Shown here one piece after another: positions 30,396 through 37,909 of a stretch of DNA of 40,698 bases (position 1 is the first letter of the stretch; every line of letters starts with the position of its first letter). The position numbers and the translations under genes are program-made. The notes under the pieces were generated by a model. The model searched no databases. It was not told the origin of the DNA and was given only the letters and a program-made list of their open reading frames with translations. The DNA is from a virus, in the IMG/VR virus record IMGVR_UViG_3300021139_000040, positions 1 through 40,698 of that record. One strand, written 5' to 3'.

Positions 30396-31673
30396 ATGGC
30401 ACGTTATAATTCAGTAAACGCAACGGGTTCAGTAGCAGGAGGTAGTACAATTACTACACCTAGCAGTGGTTTGCTGACCACATTAACTGGTAGCGGAACT
30501 GTAACTGTGCCAAATCCAGTTTACTATACTGGTCAGACACAATCATACTACAATTCAACTGGTAGTGCTATTACACTTAGTACACCTAGCGGTGTTATAA
30601 ATGGCCCTGGATTAGGCGGCGGATCAAGCACGTTATCTTTACCTACTGGATCAATTATAACATTGATTAGTGATGGAACAAATTATTTGACACAAGATTG
30701 GTTAGGCGGAAATGTTAGTGCTTCAACATTAAGTGCAACATCTTCAGTTAACCTAAGCCCAGGTACAGGATCGGTGACAATAAGTCCTAGTAGTGCTGGT
30801 ACAATTAATAATATGAGTATAGGTGCTAGTACAGCAAGTACAGGTGCATTTAGTACATTAAGTGCTACTGGAACAACCACTGTTACTGGCGGAACTGCGG
30901 TAACATTAGGAACAGCCGCAAGTGGAGCACTACAAGTAACAGGTGGTGTTGGTATAGGCGGCGGAATATACGCAGCCGGTCAAAGTAGTTTTGGAAACAA
31001 ACTAGGTATTGGAACAAATAGTCCAGGTATCGATTTAGATGTACAAGGTTCTGGCAGATTTTTAAATACTGGCGCGGCTACTAATGCTAGTACAGGAAAA
31101 GGATTAGAAATTCAATATGCAACTTCTGGGCGTACACAAGGTGAGGGTGCTTATTTAATTCCGTATGACAGAACTGGTTCTGCTTATAAACAATTTGTTA
31201 TTGATGCTAGTACGACAATTTTATCTATAAGCGGAACATCTAAAGTTACTGTTGACACAAATGGATATTTACTAGTAGGCTATACTTCTAGTCAAGGAAC
31301 ATATAACTTGCAAGTTAATGGTAATTTCTACCTTAGCGGATTAATTACAGAAGCATCTAGTATTGCATTAAAAGAAAATGTACAACCGATTGAAAATGCG
31401 TTGGATTTAATATTAGATCTAGTAGGTGTAACTTACGATAGACGCGATGGTAGTAAGAAAAATGAACCAGGATTGATTGCAGAAGAAGTTTATAAACGAG
31501 CACCTGCATTAGTTAGCCTTGATAATGATGGAAATCCAGCAGGTGTATTGTATACTAAATTAGGTCCTTACTTAATTGAAGCAATTAAAATGCTTAAAGA
31601 CGAAGTTGATGAATTAAAAAACAAAAAATCATTCTTAAACAAATTGTTTGATATGTTGAGAGGTAAAAAATAA
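30396..31673 (+). CDS. Tail fibre 5, short, with S74 chaperone
   Basis: A 425-residue fibre, the shortest with the shared MARYN module (residues 1-105). The shaft has SVTISPSSAGTINNMSIGAS and VTLGTAASGALQVTGGVGIG repeats, then a short insert near residues 220-300. The S74 domain starts at Ser321 with Lys326 (SSIALK), five residues apart as required, and continues PGLIAEEVYKRAPALV. It ends in a strongly charged helix with a basic tail. There is little room for a separate receptor domain, so the mature tip after cleavage would be only the last shaft segment. It may be a shorter, alternative receptor fibre. The last base of its stop is the first base of the next start. Confidence 0.85.
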   Translation: MARYNSVNATGSVAGGSTITTPSSGLLTTLTGSGTVTVPNPVYYTGQTQSYYNSTGSAITLSTPSGVINGPGLGGGSSTLSLPTGSIITLISDGTNYLTQDWLGGNVSASTLSATSSVNLSPGTGSVTISPSSAGTINNMSIGASTASTGAFSTLSATGTTTVTGGTAVTLGTAASGALQVTGGVGIGGGIYAAGQSSFGNKLGIGTNSPGIDLDVQGSGRFLNTGAATNASTGKGLEIQYATSGRTQGEGAYLIPYDRTGSAYKQFVIDASTTILSISGTSKVTVDTNGYLLVGYTSSQGTYNLQVNGNFYLSGLITEASSIALKENVQPIENALDLILDLVGVTYDRRDGSKKNEPGLIAEEVYKRAPALVSLDNDGNPAGVLYTKLGPYLIEAIKMLKDEVDELKNKKSFLNKLFDMLRGKK

Positions 31674-31843
31674 TGGCAACATTAGCAAGTTTAGTATGTA
31701 CAAATACCGATGCGGCAATAATGCCTCGTGGAAATAATACAACTGATCGTCCCACTCCGGTTGCTGGTATGGTTAGATATAACAATACAGATGGTAGAAT
31801 GGAATTTTATAACGGCAGTGCCTGGGTAATATTGGTGATATAA
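31673..31843 (+). CDS. Mini-fibre protein (56 residues)
   Basis: A short gene beginning MATLASLVCTNTDAAIMPRG and ending in NGSAWVILVI. It shares RPTPVAGMVRYN and the YNGSxW ending with the tip-joint motif of fibre 3 and of the next gene. The start overlaps the fibre 5 stop by one base, and its stop overlaps the next start by one base (TAATG on both sides). This argues for real translation by reinitiation. The following gene also starts MATLA and continues through the same motif, so this looks like a truncated or minimal copy of that gene's N-terminus. It could be a tip cap, or a remnant of a duplicated fibre. Confidence 0.6.
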   Translation: MATLASLVCTNTDAAIMPRGNNTTDRPTPVAGMVRYNNTDGRMEFYNGSAWVILVI

Positions 31844-32652
31844 TGGCAACACTAGCAGGATTAACAGTCAACGGCACGGGAAGTATTCAATTACCGACCG
31901 GAACTACGGCTCAACGTCCTAGTAGTCCAGTTGCTGGCATGATTCGTTATAATACATCTTGGGGTGGAATTGAACACTACAACGGAACACAATGGGTACA
32001 AGGTATTGGATCTAGTGCTAGTACAGCGGCATCGTCTGGTAAAGCAATTTACAATGCGTTGCCTAGTGCCCCAAGCGGTATCTACTGGTTAAAAACGTCA
32101 GGTGGCACGGCTTTCCAAGCATACGTGGCAATGGATTACGGCGGTGGCTGGGTTAATTTGCATACAAATTACGGTAGCGGAGCATATACAAACCCTCTGA
32201 CAACAGCAGGCTGGGCCAATCAAACAAGTGGTGCAAGCGGTAACGGCTTCGGGCCATGGGCGCCATTGAGTGCAAGTTATCAAACAAACGCAGAAGCAAA
32301 CAGTTATGGTTGCCCAAGTAGTGGATATAGAAGTCAAGTGTTTGCCAACGCAAGTATATTAACAGATTTAGGAGCAACCCAAGTTAGATGGAGTTGTAGC
32401 GTACAAAATTTAAATAACGTTACTTGTGGATATTTGAATGCCAACCAATCTAATTTTACAATTATTAGCGGTACTACTAATATGATTACTGTTTGCAATA
32501 ACCCTCCAAACCAATACAGCCAGCTTAATCCAGGAAGTTTTACATTTATTGCATACGCTACTATCAGCGCAAGCGGTAATGCCTTATTCGAAACATGGAC
32601 CGCTTGTAGCGGTACTATGGATGTGGCCTTAAACTATTTGATGGTGAGATAA
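31843..32652 (+). CDS. Short fibre with fibrinogen-like tip
   Basis: A 269-residue protein lacking the MARYN module. It starts MATLAGLTVNGTGSIQLPTG and reaches AQRPSSPVAGMIRYN by about residue 35, the same tip-joint motif used by fibre 3. Residues about 70-269 begin SGIYWLKTSGGTAFQAYVAM and GGGWVNLHTNYGSG, which resembles the start of a fibrinogen-like domain. The later part has several cysteines (for example NVTCGYLNANQ and ACSGTMDVALNYL) that may pair. Without its own docking module it may attach to another fibre as a tip. Its stop overlaps the start of the oxygenase that follows. Confidence 0.7.
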   Translation: MATLAGLTVNGTGSIQLPTGTTAQRPSSPVAGMIRYNTSWGGIEHYNGTQWVQGIGSSASTAASSGKAIYNALPSAPSGIYWLKTSGGTAFQAYVAMDYGGGWVNLHTNYGSGAYTNPLTTAGWANQTSGASGNGFGPWAPLSASYQTNAEANSYGCPSSGYRSQVFANASILTDLGATQVRWSCSVQNLNNVTCGYLNANQSNFTIISGTTNMITVCNNPPNQYSQLNPGSFTFIAYATISASGNALFETWTACSGTMDVALNYLMVR

Positions 32653-33362
32653 TGATTAAAGATTTAAACTTAGCAGGCAACAGAGTACTAGTAATGACAA
32701 TCGATCAATCTCTAGTTGATAAAATTGCCGCTCATGCCGAACAAGAATATGAAAAAAATCTTGAAGTAAGTCAAGGTTATCCAGAAACTTCGGATGTATA
32801 TTTGTTTAAAAGTCCAACAAGTTTAACTAATCCTCCAACTGGTCCTGGTTATCAGTGGTTTCCAGTAGACTCTAGTGATGTTGAAGAATTTAAAAACACC
32901 ATGTTGTCTGCGATGCAAGCACAGTTTAATGCAGAATACAAAATTAGCGAATGCTGGTTTTTACTCCAAACCAATGAAGAGTGGATTGATAATCCAGTAC
33001 ATCAGCATCTTACAGCAGATTGGGTAGCAGTGGCATACATTAAAGTTGATGGCGATGGCATAGAATTTAGCGATGATGGCGGAAATACAGAAGTATATCA
33101 TCCAACAGCAGGAACAGTATTAGTATTTCCGGCAATGGCCAAACACAGACCAATGCCTAATACAAGCAATAGTCATAGGATCAGCCTTAATTTAGAATTA
33201 AATGCAGAAACAGAGCCAGAAACAGACTTGCAAAAGTCGCGCATGGACATTTGTAATAGTTGTGATAGATTAAGTAGTTTAAAATTTTGCGGAGAATGCA
33301 AGTGTTTTATGCCATTTAAAACTCGACTAATTTCTAGTGTATGTCCTTTGCAAAAATGGTAA
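32652..33362 (+). CDS. 2OG-Fe(II) oxygenase-like protein fused to zinc ribbon
   Basis: A 236-residue two-domain protein. Residues about 1-185 look like a double-stranded beta-helix 2-oxoglutarate/Fe(II) oxygenase of the putative 2OG-FeII_Oxy_5 type. Candidate metal ligands are His117 and/or His119 (NPVHQHLTADW) with distal His165 in FPAMAKHRPMP, and Arg176 is a candidate 2-oxoglutarate anchor (HRISLNLEL). Residues 199-236 form a zinc-ribbon-like tail with cysteines 201, 204, 213, 216, 218 and 231, the same spacing as the stand-alone 30191-30394 product. The fusion suggests the ribbon guides the enzyme to its substrate. The gene overlaps the upstream fibre stop by one base. The oxygenase call is by motif; the substrate is unknown, and a fibre protein is a reasonable guess. 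Confidence 0.65.
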   Translation: MIKDLNLAGNRVLVMTIDQSLVDKIAAHAEQEYEKNLEVSQGYPETSDVYLFKSPTSLTNPPTGPGYQWFPVDSSDVEEFKNTMLSAMQAQFNAEYKISECWFLLQTNEEWIDNPVHQHLTADWVAVAYIKVDGDGIEFSDDGGNTEVYHPTAGTVLVFPAMAKHRPMPNTSNSHRISLNLELNAETEPETDLQKSRMDICNSCDRLSSLKFCGECKCFMPFKTRLISSVCPLQKW

Positions 33363-33374
33363 AATTAAAATAAG

Positions 33375-33381
33375 TTAAATA
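33375..33381 (+). promoter_or_regulatory. TTAAATA box before fibre 6
   Basis: TTAAATA lies in the 23-base AT-only gap after the zinc-ribbon oxygenase and ends 4 bases before the fibre 6 ATG. With the flanking GTTAAATATA and the first ~30 coding bases it repeats the fibre 3 upstream region. Confidence 0.3.
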
Positions 33382-33385
33382 TAAG

Positions 33386-34963
33386 ATGGCACGATATAAT
33401 ACAGTCAGTACAACCGGATCAGTAGCAGGTGGCAATTCAATTGCTACACCTTATAGCGGATTACTGACTACATTAACCGGATCGGGTACTGTTACACTTC
33501 CTAATCCTACTTACTATGCTGGTCAAACACAAACTTATTACAATTCAACCGGAGCTAATATTGTATTAAACACACCTAGTGGTGTGTTTAATGGCCCGGG
33601 TGCAAGTAGTTCTAGCAACATTACTTTACCAGCAGGTTCAATAATCACAATAAGCAGTGATGCAACTAATTATCTTGTTGAAAGTTGGTTAGGTGGAAAT
33701 AGTGTTGCAGTAACGTTATCTGCATCTGGTTCTGTAACTTTTAATCCATCAAATAGTAGTATAAGTTTACAACCAACAGGAACTGGTACAGTTAATATAG
33801 CACCTGGAACTGCTGGTACTATAGATAACATGGCTATTGGCGCAACTACTAGATCAACTGGTGCATTTACTACATTAACAGCTAATGGTGCAACAACACT
33901 AACTAGTAATGGTGCCGCAAGTGCTTATAATACATCCGGTGCCGCATTGTTAGTCGGCGGCGGCGTTGGTATTGCAGGAGCGGTTTATACAAATAGCACA
34001 GCTACATTTGCCAATACACTTACTGTAAGTTCGGGCGGAGCAGTTGTAACTGGCAATTCTTCTGTTACTGGTACATTACAAACTACTGGATTGAATACTA
34101 TTACAGTTACATCTAGCACTGCTACACTAGCAGGAACACATATTCAATTGACCAATCCTAGCGGATCACAGATAGTAATTGGTGCTAATTTTAATAGTGT
34201 GAATAAAGGTAGTTTAAGATTTGACAATTCGGGTAATGTTGTCTTAAATGCCACTAGCGGTAATTTTTATTTTAATAACGATACTAGTCCAACCAGTATA
34301 AATTTAGTTAATGGTAATACTACATTCTTATCTACTAGTGGAAGTAATGGTATAAGTGTTCCAGGCACAGTTTCTGCTGGTACATTTAGTGGATCAGGTG
34401 CAAGTTTAACTGGAACTGGTAGTAGCTTTACTGCTGGAGCAGTAACTAACGGTGTTTATACTAACACTGGTAACACATTTACACAATTCGGCGGTGTTAA
34501 CAGTAATTATGCTAAGTCGGGATCAATTTTAATTCCAATGCAGTTGCACAACTCAGCAACAGGCCAAGGCTTAGGCGTTCCAACAACTATCAGTCCAGGT
34601 TCAGAACAATATTTTAATGCACTTGGAAATATGAGTTGGCCGCAAGGTAGTCGTGTTCGTCTGTGGTTAGTTGTTAACGTACAAGGTTCACCTGATATAA
34701 CTGAAAATACTACATTAAATATACACATTAATGCAATCGGATCTGCCACACCATACGATAGCGGATTTAAACTAAGTAATTGGACAGTATATGGTAGAGA
34801 TTGGGGCGATAATTATCAAGATCATAATATTAGTCCAATGTTTTATATGGGAAATAATAACTACGGTTTATATATTAAAAATACCGGAAGTACTAATTAT
34901 GTTCAAATATTTGGATACGGCTTTATAGCCGAACCTCCAGATGGTTATGTATCTTCAGGCTAA
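33386..34963 (+). CDS. Tail fibre 6 with unassigned beta tip
   Basis: A 525-residue fibre, last of the six with the shared MARYN module (residues 1-105). The shaft carries NPSNSSISLQPTGTGTVNIA and GAALLVGGGVGIAGAVY repeats. There is no S74 domain. Residues about 375-525 form a distinct beta-rich tip containing SRVRLWLVVNVQGSPD, WTVYGRDWGDNYQDHNISP and a final YVQIFGYGFIAEP strand. I do not recognise a ligand. The upstream gap contains a TTAAATA box, and the first ~30 coding bases closely match the start of fibre 3, as if the two shared a recent recombination. A strong ribosome-binding site follows for the next gene. Confidence 0.8.
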   Translation: MARYNTVSTTGSVAGGNSIATPYSGLLTTLTGSGTVTLPNPTYYAGQTQTYYNSTGANIVLNTPSGVFNGPGASSSSNITLPAGSIITISSDATNYLVESWLGGNSVAVTLSASGSVTFNPSNSSISLQPTGTGTVNIAPGTAGTIDNMAIGATTRSTGAFTTLTANGATTLTSNGAASAYNTSGAALLVGGGVGIAGAVYTNSTATFANTLTVSSGGAVVTGNSSVTGTLQTTGLNTITVTSSTATLAGTHIQLTNPSGSQIVIGANFNSVNKGSLRFDNSGNVVLNATSGNFYFNNDTSPTSINLVNGNTTFLSTSGSNGISVPGTVSAGTFSGSGASLTGTGSSFTAGAVTNGVYTNTGNTFTQFGGVNSNYAKSGSILIPMQLHNSATGQGLGVPTTISPGSEQYFNALGNMSWPQGSRVRLWLVVNVQGSPDITENTTLNIHINAIGSATPYDSGFKLSNWTVYGRDWGDNYQDHNISPMFYMGNNNYGLYIKNTGSTNYVQIFGYGFIAEPPDGYVSSG

Positions 34964-34970
34964 GTAGTAT

Positions 34971-34977
34971 AGGAGGA
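34971..34977 (+). promoter_or_regulatory. Strong ribosome-binding site (AGGAGGA)
   Basis: AGGAGGA lies 5 bases before the ATG of the P4H-like oxygenase. It is the clearest Shine-Dalgarno sequence in the fibre/enzyme region and fixes the start at 34983. Most neighbouring genes instead rely on overlaps or weak sites. Confidence 0.75.
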
Positions 34978-34982
34978 TTCCT

Positions 34983-35522
34983 ATGCTATTAAACCAACTA
35001 ATACTACAGATACCAAATGCTGTAGATTCTACTTTTTGTAAAAAACATATTGATTTTGTAGAACAACAAAATTATCCTATAACAACTAATACAAAAAATT
35101 TTGTCCAACGCCCTTTAGAAGGTGTTGATCTTTCAGAAGTTGCCATTTCTTTACAAAATATGCTGGGATATTATCAACAGACTGTGCCTGTTTTTAATTT
35201 CTATGCGACGCCAGTCAAATTAGAAACACCCGTAGTTAAAAAATATCAGGCAGGAGGTAAAGATTATTTTGGAGAACACATGGATAACTGTGATCACATT
35301 ACCTCTACAAGATTTATGGCATTTCTTATCTATTTGAATGATGTAGAAGAGGGCGGAGAAACAGTATTTCCACAGTTAGGTATAAGTATTAAACCAAAAG
35401 CGGGAACATCAGTGATATTCCCTCCGTATTGGATGTTCAAACATAGGGCAGAAGCCCCTGTAAGTAACAATAAATATATCATGACAACATATTTTAGATA
35501 TGCTTCTACAGAAGGAGAATAA
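34983..35522 (+). CDS. Prolyl-4-hydroxylase-like 2OG-Fe(II) oxygenase
   Basis: A 179-residue cytoplasmic protein covering one double-stranded beta-helix domain. The catalytic set is clear: His99-x-Asp101 (FGEHMDNC), distal His154 (MFKHRAEAP) and Lys164 for 2-oxoglutarate binding, ten residues after the histidine as in prolyl-4-hydroxylases. The motifs YLNDVEEGGETVFP and IKPKAGTSVIFPP are typical of the P4H family. The family hydroxylates a substrate carbon, often a prolyl residue, using O2 and 2-oxoglutarate. AGGAGGA lies 5 bases before the ATG and is the strongest ribosome-binding site in this part of the window. The position right after the fibre array suggests fibre or host-protein hydroxylation; the substrate is not proven. 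Confidence 0.85.
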   Translation: MLLNQLILQIPNAVDSTFCKKHIDFVEQQNYPITTNTKNFVQRPLEGVDLSEVAISLQNMLGYYQQTVPVFNFYATPVKLETPVVKKYQAGGKDYFGEHMDNCDHITSTRFMAFLIYLNDVEEGGETVFPQLGISIKPKAGTSVIFPPYWMFKHRAEAPVSNNKYIMTTYFRYASTEGE

Positions 35523-35525
35523 ACA

Positions 35526-35858
35526 ATGGCACTGACACAGAACTTTGAAAGCGATTTTGGTACAACACATCCAAACGCATACTACAGAATTATAGCAATA
35601 AGAATGGATCACAATACAGATATTCGAGCAGTAGATCTCGAAGGAAACCCCTTACCTGCTCCAATTAAACGCTATAGTGATATACATGCAGATGTAGCAA
35701 TTTGGAATGATCAAACATCTTATAATAATGGTGCTAAACCTATTGGAGGATTTACTCATAGAATGACATATCAACCAACACAAGGTAATGTGCTTGCAGA
35801 ATTGTACACTGATATGAAAGTTAAGCTCGAATTTATGGCAACTGCCAAAGATGCATAA
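35526..35858 (+). CDS. Small phage protein of unknown function
   Basis: A 110-residue protein between two oxygenase genes, starting 3 bases after the first. The N-terminus (FESDFGTTHPNAYYRIIAIR) and the later beta strands (THRMTYQPTQG) resemble small proteins found beside tail genes in many phages. Those are usually labelled hypothetical or structural. There are no cysteines and no clear catalytic motif; the three scattered histidines are not arranged as a metal site I can identify. An AAGGAGAA sequence at the end of the previous gene serves as ribosome-binding site. It may be a minor fibre component or a substrate or partner of the adjacent oxygenases. Confidence 0.5.
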   Translation: MALTQNFESDFGTTHPNAYYRIIAIRMDHNTDIRAVDLEGNPLPAPIKRYSDIHADVAIWNDQTSYNNGAKPIGGFTHRMTYQPTQGNVLAELYTDMKVKLEFMATAKDA

Positions 35859-35867
35859 TTATTAACA

Positions 35868-36443
35868 GTGAATTCCACTATAGTATCCCAAGTATCGTTA
35901 ACTACTTCCGAAATAGATTTTATAAAAACTAAAATCTTAGGATATGCACTGCCTTGGCATAGAAATCCTGCACAAACTTATACAGAACCCGACGAAAAAT
36001 TTAAAGGGCGAGCCGGAAATACATTTTGGTTTAGTCATCCATTAATGGATCGAGCAGAAAAGCCATACTGGGATCCTGATCAGTCAGGTAAAATAGTAGA
36101 TCCATCTTTATATTCGTTTTTCCATGTTATTTTTTCCAGGCATTTAAGAGAACAGAACATAGAATATAAAACAATCCTACGATCTAGTCTTAACCTAGTA
36201 GTACATAGCAACTATGAATTTACAGTTCCTCATGTAGATCATTTTTTCCCTCACTGGAATTGGGTCATGTATCTTAATACTGTAGAAAATGCTCCTACAG
36301 TTTTGTTTGACGAAAATATGGAAATTATAGAATCTGTTCAAGCAGAAGAATTTAAAAGTGTTATATTTCCAGGAGTAACACACGCCCACAAATTCCCTCC
36401 AATTAATCAAGATCGATGTGTTTGTGTCTTTACGTTTGCGTAA
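35868..36443 (+). CDS. 2OG-Fe(II) oxygenase-like protein
   Basis: A 191-residue protein starting at GTG; the next in-frame ATG is too far inside (near residue 60) to keep the fold. His122-x-Asp124 sits in TVPHVDHFFPHW, the distal His172 or His174 in GVTHAHKFPP, and Arg183 in DRCVCVFTF is the candidate 2-oxoglutarate anchor. This order and spacing fit the 2OG-Fe(II) oxygenase superfamily, with LYLN-type (VMYLNTVENAP) and FPGV core strands. It is only distantly similar to the P4H-like enzyme at 34983. The 3' end runs 14 bases into the end of the convergent halogenase gene, leaving no room for a normal terminator between them. Confidence 0.75.
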   Translation: MNSTIVSQVSLTTSEIDFIKTKILGYALPWHRNPAQTYTEPDEKFKGRAGNTFWFSHPLMDRAEKPYWDPDQSGKIVDPSLYSFFHVIFSRHLREQNIEYKTILRSSLNLVVHSNYEFTVPHVDHFFPHWNWVMYLNTVENAPTVLFDENMEIIESVQAEEFKSVIFPGVTHAHKFPPINQDRCVCVFTFA

Positions 36444-37908
36444 TTAAATTAATATAATTTCTATGATCATCAAACATAGGAATTATTTTACTCCACGATT
36501 CTTTTATCAAATCCAAAGTATTATTAGATTGTTGTGTTGCTTGATAAAATTCTAATTCATTTTTAGCAATATTTTTATCAAGCAATTCTAAACCGTCTAA
36601 GACATTTAGATATAGAACACTATTAACAGTTCTACTTAGTGTCATAAAATCTAAATCTCTAGGAATTTTATACTTAACAGCATCTAATAAATTAGCAGTA
36701 TTAGAAGATATTTTATCATTCCATCGATCTATCCAAAACTGTTCTTTGCGTTTAGTTCTATAATGTATTACAATGAAATCTCTAAAAGAATCATACATAT
36801 CTCCTATGTATTGATTATATTTTTCATAATTATAATCCGTTAAGGTATATTCTTCAAAAAATACTTTAAGTTGCTCTAATGTAGAATGTATGCTAGTTGC
36901 TTCTAAAGGTTCTAAAAATGCTGCCGATAATCCAACTGATAGATAATTTTTAAATAGAAACTTATCAGAACGTCCACTATTAAATTTAATTTGTTTAATA
37001 GGAGAAATTTTACGACCTAATTTTTCTTCTAATTCTTGCTGTGCTTGATCAAAGTCTATATATTTGTCACAAAAAACATAACCGCACCCTAGTTTATCTT
37101 GTTTAGGAATTTGCCACATCCATCCAGCTGATAGTGCCTGAGCAAGTGTATAATTAGGCATACTATTATTTTCATAATCTAATAAAAATGGCAAAGCAGA
37201 ATTTACTGGCAAATATTCCTGGTAACTAATCCAATTTATTCCTAATTTGTTAGCAATAACTTTTGCAAATCCGCTAGCATCTATTACAAAATCTACAAAA
37301 AATTTTTCATTATTTTTTAATACTAATGCTGAAATATTTCCATTATTATCTTGCTCTATATCAACTATTTGATCATCAATAGAACTAACATTATTTTGCA
37401 AGCAACATTTTTTAAAATATTTTCCAACTTTGTGTCCGTCAAAATGATAGCTATAAGTTAAAAATTTTGTTAATTGTTCAGGTTTACTGAATTTATGCAA
37501 CGGCATTAGTTGTCCGTTAAGTGTATTATTACCTATTTTTTCTCCACGAGATAATACCTCATTAACAAAATAATTAAAACTTTTATTTTTTGGCAACGGA
37601 CTTACTACACTACGAACGTCATCTAATGGACCAAAATAACTATGATCTTGTTCAAACCAGTCTTGATGCTTAATTCCTAATTTAAAAGTAGCACTGGTTT
37701 CTTTGATAAAATCTTTTTCGTTAATACCCAACATACCTGTTTCTAAAAAATTTTTAAATAAACCTGTACTTCCTTCTCCAGCACCTATTATTCCAATTTG
37801 ACTAGGTTCGAAAACAGTTATATTATAATCTTTTCCAAGATAATGTCGAGCAAAAATAGCTGATATCCAGCCAGCAGTACCGCCACCAATGATTGCAATC
37901 TCTTTCAT
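36430..37908 (-). CDS. Flavin-dependent (tryptophan-type) halogenase
   Basis: A 492-residue protein near the usual 500-540 of the family. Residues 8-13 (GGGTAG) open the FAD-binding fold. Lys76 in ATFKLGIKH corresponds to the catalytic lysine (Lys79 in PrnA/RebH) that relays hypochlorous acid. Residues 263-268 read WMWQIP, the WxWxIP signature of flavin halogenases. EPLEATSIH near 333-341 carries the glutamate (Glu336) equivalent to the second active-site acid. Such enzymes halogenate indoles, phenols or pyrroles and need FADH2 from a separate reductase; no reductase is in the window. The gene starts 1 base after the carbamoyltransferase, so it is last in the minus-strand operon. Related genes are known in some marine T4-like phages; the substrate is unknown. 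Confidence 0.9.
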   Translation of the reverse strand: MKEIAIIGGGTAGWISAIFARHYLGKDYNITVFEPSQIGIIGAGEGSTGLFKNFLETGMLGINEKDFIKETSATFKLGIKHQDWFEQDHSYFGPLDDVRSVVSPLPKNKSFNYFVNEVLSRGEKIGNNTLNGQLMPLHKFSKPEQLTKFLTYSYHFDGHKVGKYFKKCCLQNNVSSIDDQIVDIEQDNNGNISALVLKNNEKFFVDFVIDASGFAKVIANKLGINWISYQEYLPVNSALPFLLDYENNSMPNYTLAQALSAGWMWQIPKQDKLGCGYVFCDKYIDFDQAQQELEEKLGRKISPIKQIKFNSGRSDKFLFKNYLSVGLSAAFLEPLEATSIHSTLEQLKVFFEEYTLTDYNYEKYNQYIGDMYDSFRDFIVIHYRTKRKEQFWIDRWNDKISSNTANLLDAVKYKIPRDLDFMTLSRTVNSVLYLNVLDGLELLDKNIAKNELEFYQATQQSNNTLDLIKESWSKIIPMFDDHRNYINLITQT

Positions 37909-37909
37909 A

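Larger units (their letters stand above)
21000..33705 (+). repeat. Six dispersed copies of the fibre N-terminal module
   Basis: The same ~315-base coding module occurs at 21000-21312, 23501-23820, 25555-25868, 28161-28474, 30396-30711 and 33386-33700. Each encodes MARYN, then ITTPSSGLLTTLTG or a close variant, VPNPVxYTGQ, YNSTGSAITL, TPSGxF and SDGTNY before SWLGG. DNA identity is high at the first ~40 bases. These repeats give homologous-recombination sites for exchanging fibre tips. Confidence 0.85.

Noticed and set aside
32098-32377. Cysteine-rich minus-strand frames
   Set aside because: They lie opposite the fibrinogen-like fibre and have no upstream start signal; the cysteines arise from the complement of common Ala/Thr codons.
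21000-34963. Diversity-generating retroelement acting on the fibre tips
   Set aside because: No reverse transcriptase, template repeat or C-type-lectin variable region is visible in the window.
36430-36500. Rho-independent terminator at the convergent junction
   Set aside because: The junction is within coding sequence and shows no stem-loop with a T-run.
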